Under the pieces are notes generated by a model. The model had not been told where the DNA came from. It ran no database searches and was given only the letters and a program-made list of their open reading frames with translations. A program made the translations under genes and the position numbers. DNA of 42,248 nucleotides from Sneathiellales bacterium. Its GTDB lineage: Bacteria > Pseudomonadota > Alphaproteobacteria > JANQFL01. The stretch spans positions 1 to 42,248 of the forward strand of contig JANQFL010000076.1 of the NCBI GenBank assembly GCA_028277845.1, given 5' to 3'. This document shows, piece after piece, positions 41,924-42,248 of this stretch; position 1 is the stretch's first letter; each line of letters starts with the position of its first letter.

Positions 41924-42248
41924 TTAAGACCCCGTCTTGAGCTTGTAGGCGGTACCCCAACCCCAGGCACCGGAGCCGAAGCCACGGCCGACAATGCGTT
42001 CGCGGTAAATACCGGACACAATGTCGCCGTCACCGGCCAGCAGAGCCTTGGTGGAGCACATTTCCGCACAGATGGGCAGTTTGCCCTCGGCCAAGCGGTT
42101 GCGGCCGTATTTCTTGAACTCTTCCTGCGAGTGGGCGTCTTCCGGCCCACCGGCGCAGAAGGTGCACTTGTCCATCTTGCCGCGGCTGCCGAAATTGCCG
42201 GCCTGCGGATATTGCGGCGCGCCGAACGGGCAGGCGTAGAAGCAATAG
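41924..42248 (-). CDS. fdhB: Formate dehydrogenase iron-sulfur (beta) subunit, partial
   Basis: C-terminal 107 residues; the 5' part is beyond the right edge. Four-cluster ferredoxin-type ligands are seen: Y-C-F-Y-A-C-P-F-G-A-P-Q-Y at the edge, M-D-K-C-T-F-C and P-I-C-A-E-M-C-S-T-K-A-L. The tail G-S-G-A-W-G-W-G-T-A-Y is typical of beta subunits of membrane-linked W/Mo formate dehydrogenases in Alpha- and Betaproteobacteria. It carries electrons from the catalytic subunit to the quinone- or cytochrome-side partner. The catalytic subunit gene is expected just upstream, off the window. The tup, moaA and regulator genes serve this enzyme by context. Confidence 0.92.
   Translation of the reverse strand, partial: YCFYACPFGAPQYPQAGNFGSRGKMDKCTFCAGGPEDAHSQEEFKKYGRNRLAEGKLPICAEMCSTKALLAGDGDIVSGIYRERIVGRGFGSGAWGWGTAYKLKTGS

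Overview
The window is high-GC DNA from an alphaproteobacterium, probably Rhodospirillales-like. Evidence for this is two PAS_5-type proteins (a family concentrated in Alphaproteobacteria), the DUF6494/DUF6352 proteins beside a formate dehydrogenase, and frequent GTG/TTG starts. No tRNA, rRNA or CRISPR array was seen. The assignment rests on gene content only.

Positions 1-13.6 kb (almost all minus strand) hold a type I secretion locus. A HlyB-like ABC exporter and a HlyD-like adaptor overlap by 11 nt. Next comes an AT-rich insert with a secreted protein of unknown function and a SleB-type cell-wall-hydrolase domain fused to the N-terminal half of a Hint (intein/hedgehog) domain. After that come a HlyC-type toxin acyltransferase and a giant RTX protein (at least 2068 codons, running off the left edge). 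The RTX protein begins with what looks like the C-terminal half of a Hint domain. The two Hint halves therefore lie on two separate genes, with a terminator and the acyltransferase gene between them. I regard this as the most unusual feature of the window.

Positions 13.6-16 kb hold a small membrane ORF and two HTH regulators. ATAGGA-N4-TCCTAT-type palindromes lie in front of both regulator genes. Positions 16-22.7 kb are a mixed metabolic region: an alpha/beta hydrolase, an unusual fusion of an IS5-type transposase N-domain to a PAS_5 domain, a crotonase lacking both classical glutamates, a second PAS_5 protein, a PaaK-like CoA ligase, an adenosine deaminase and a truncated sulfotransferase. 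Positions 22.7-25.6 kb encode a three-subunit FAD/[2Fe-2S] amine dehydrogenase of the HcnABC/opine oxidase/hydroxyproline dehydrogenase type. Positions 25.6-27.6 kb hold an ECF sigma factor, an exported ferritin-like protein and a small cytochrome c. Positions 27.6-34.1 kb fit polyamine or amino-acid catabolism: a class III aminotransferase, a sugar-kinase/APH-family protein, a PuuB-like oxidase, a GntR regulator with two winged helices and a FAD_binding_2 flavoprotein.

Positions 34.1-42.2 kb form a formate dehydrogenase/tungstate module. It has moaA (molybdopterin synthesis, preceded by a nested inverted-repeat structure), tungstate transporter genes tupBCA, and a divergent one-component regulator with a periplasmic-binding-protein-like sensor. 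A minus-strand series follows, running fdhB (cut by the right edge), a lipoprotein, a WD40-propeller/cytochrome c fusion, DUF6352 and DUF6494. Together these supply the metal, the cofactor and probable assembly or electron-transfer partners of a metal-dependent formate dehydrogenase.
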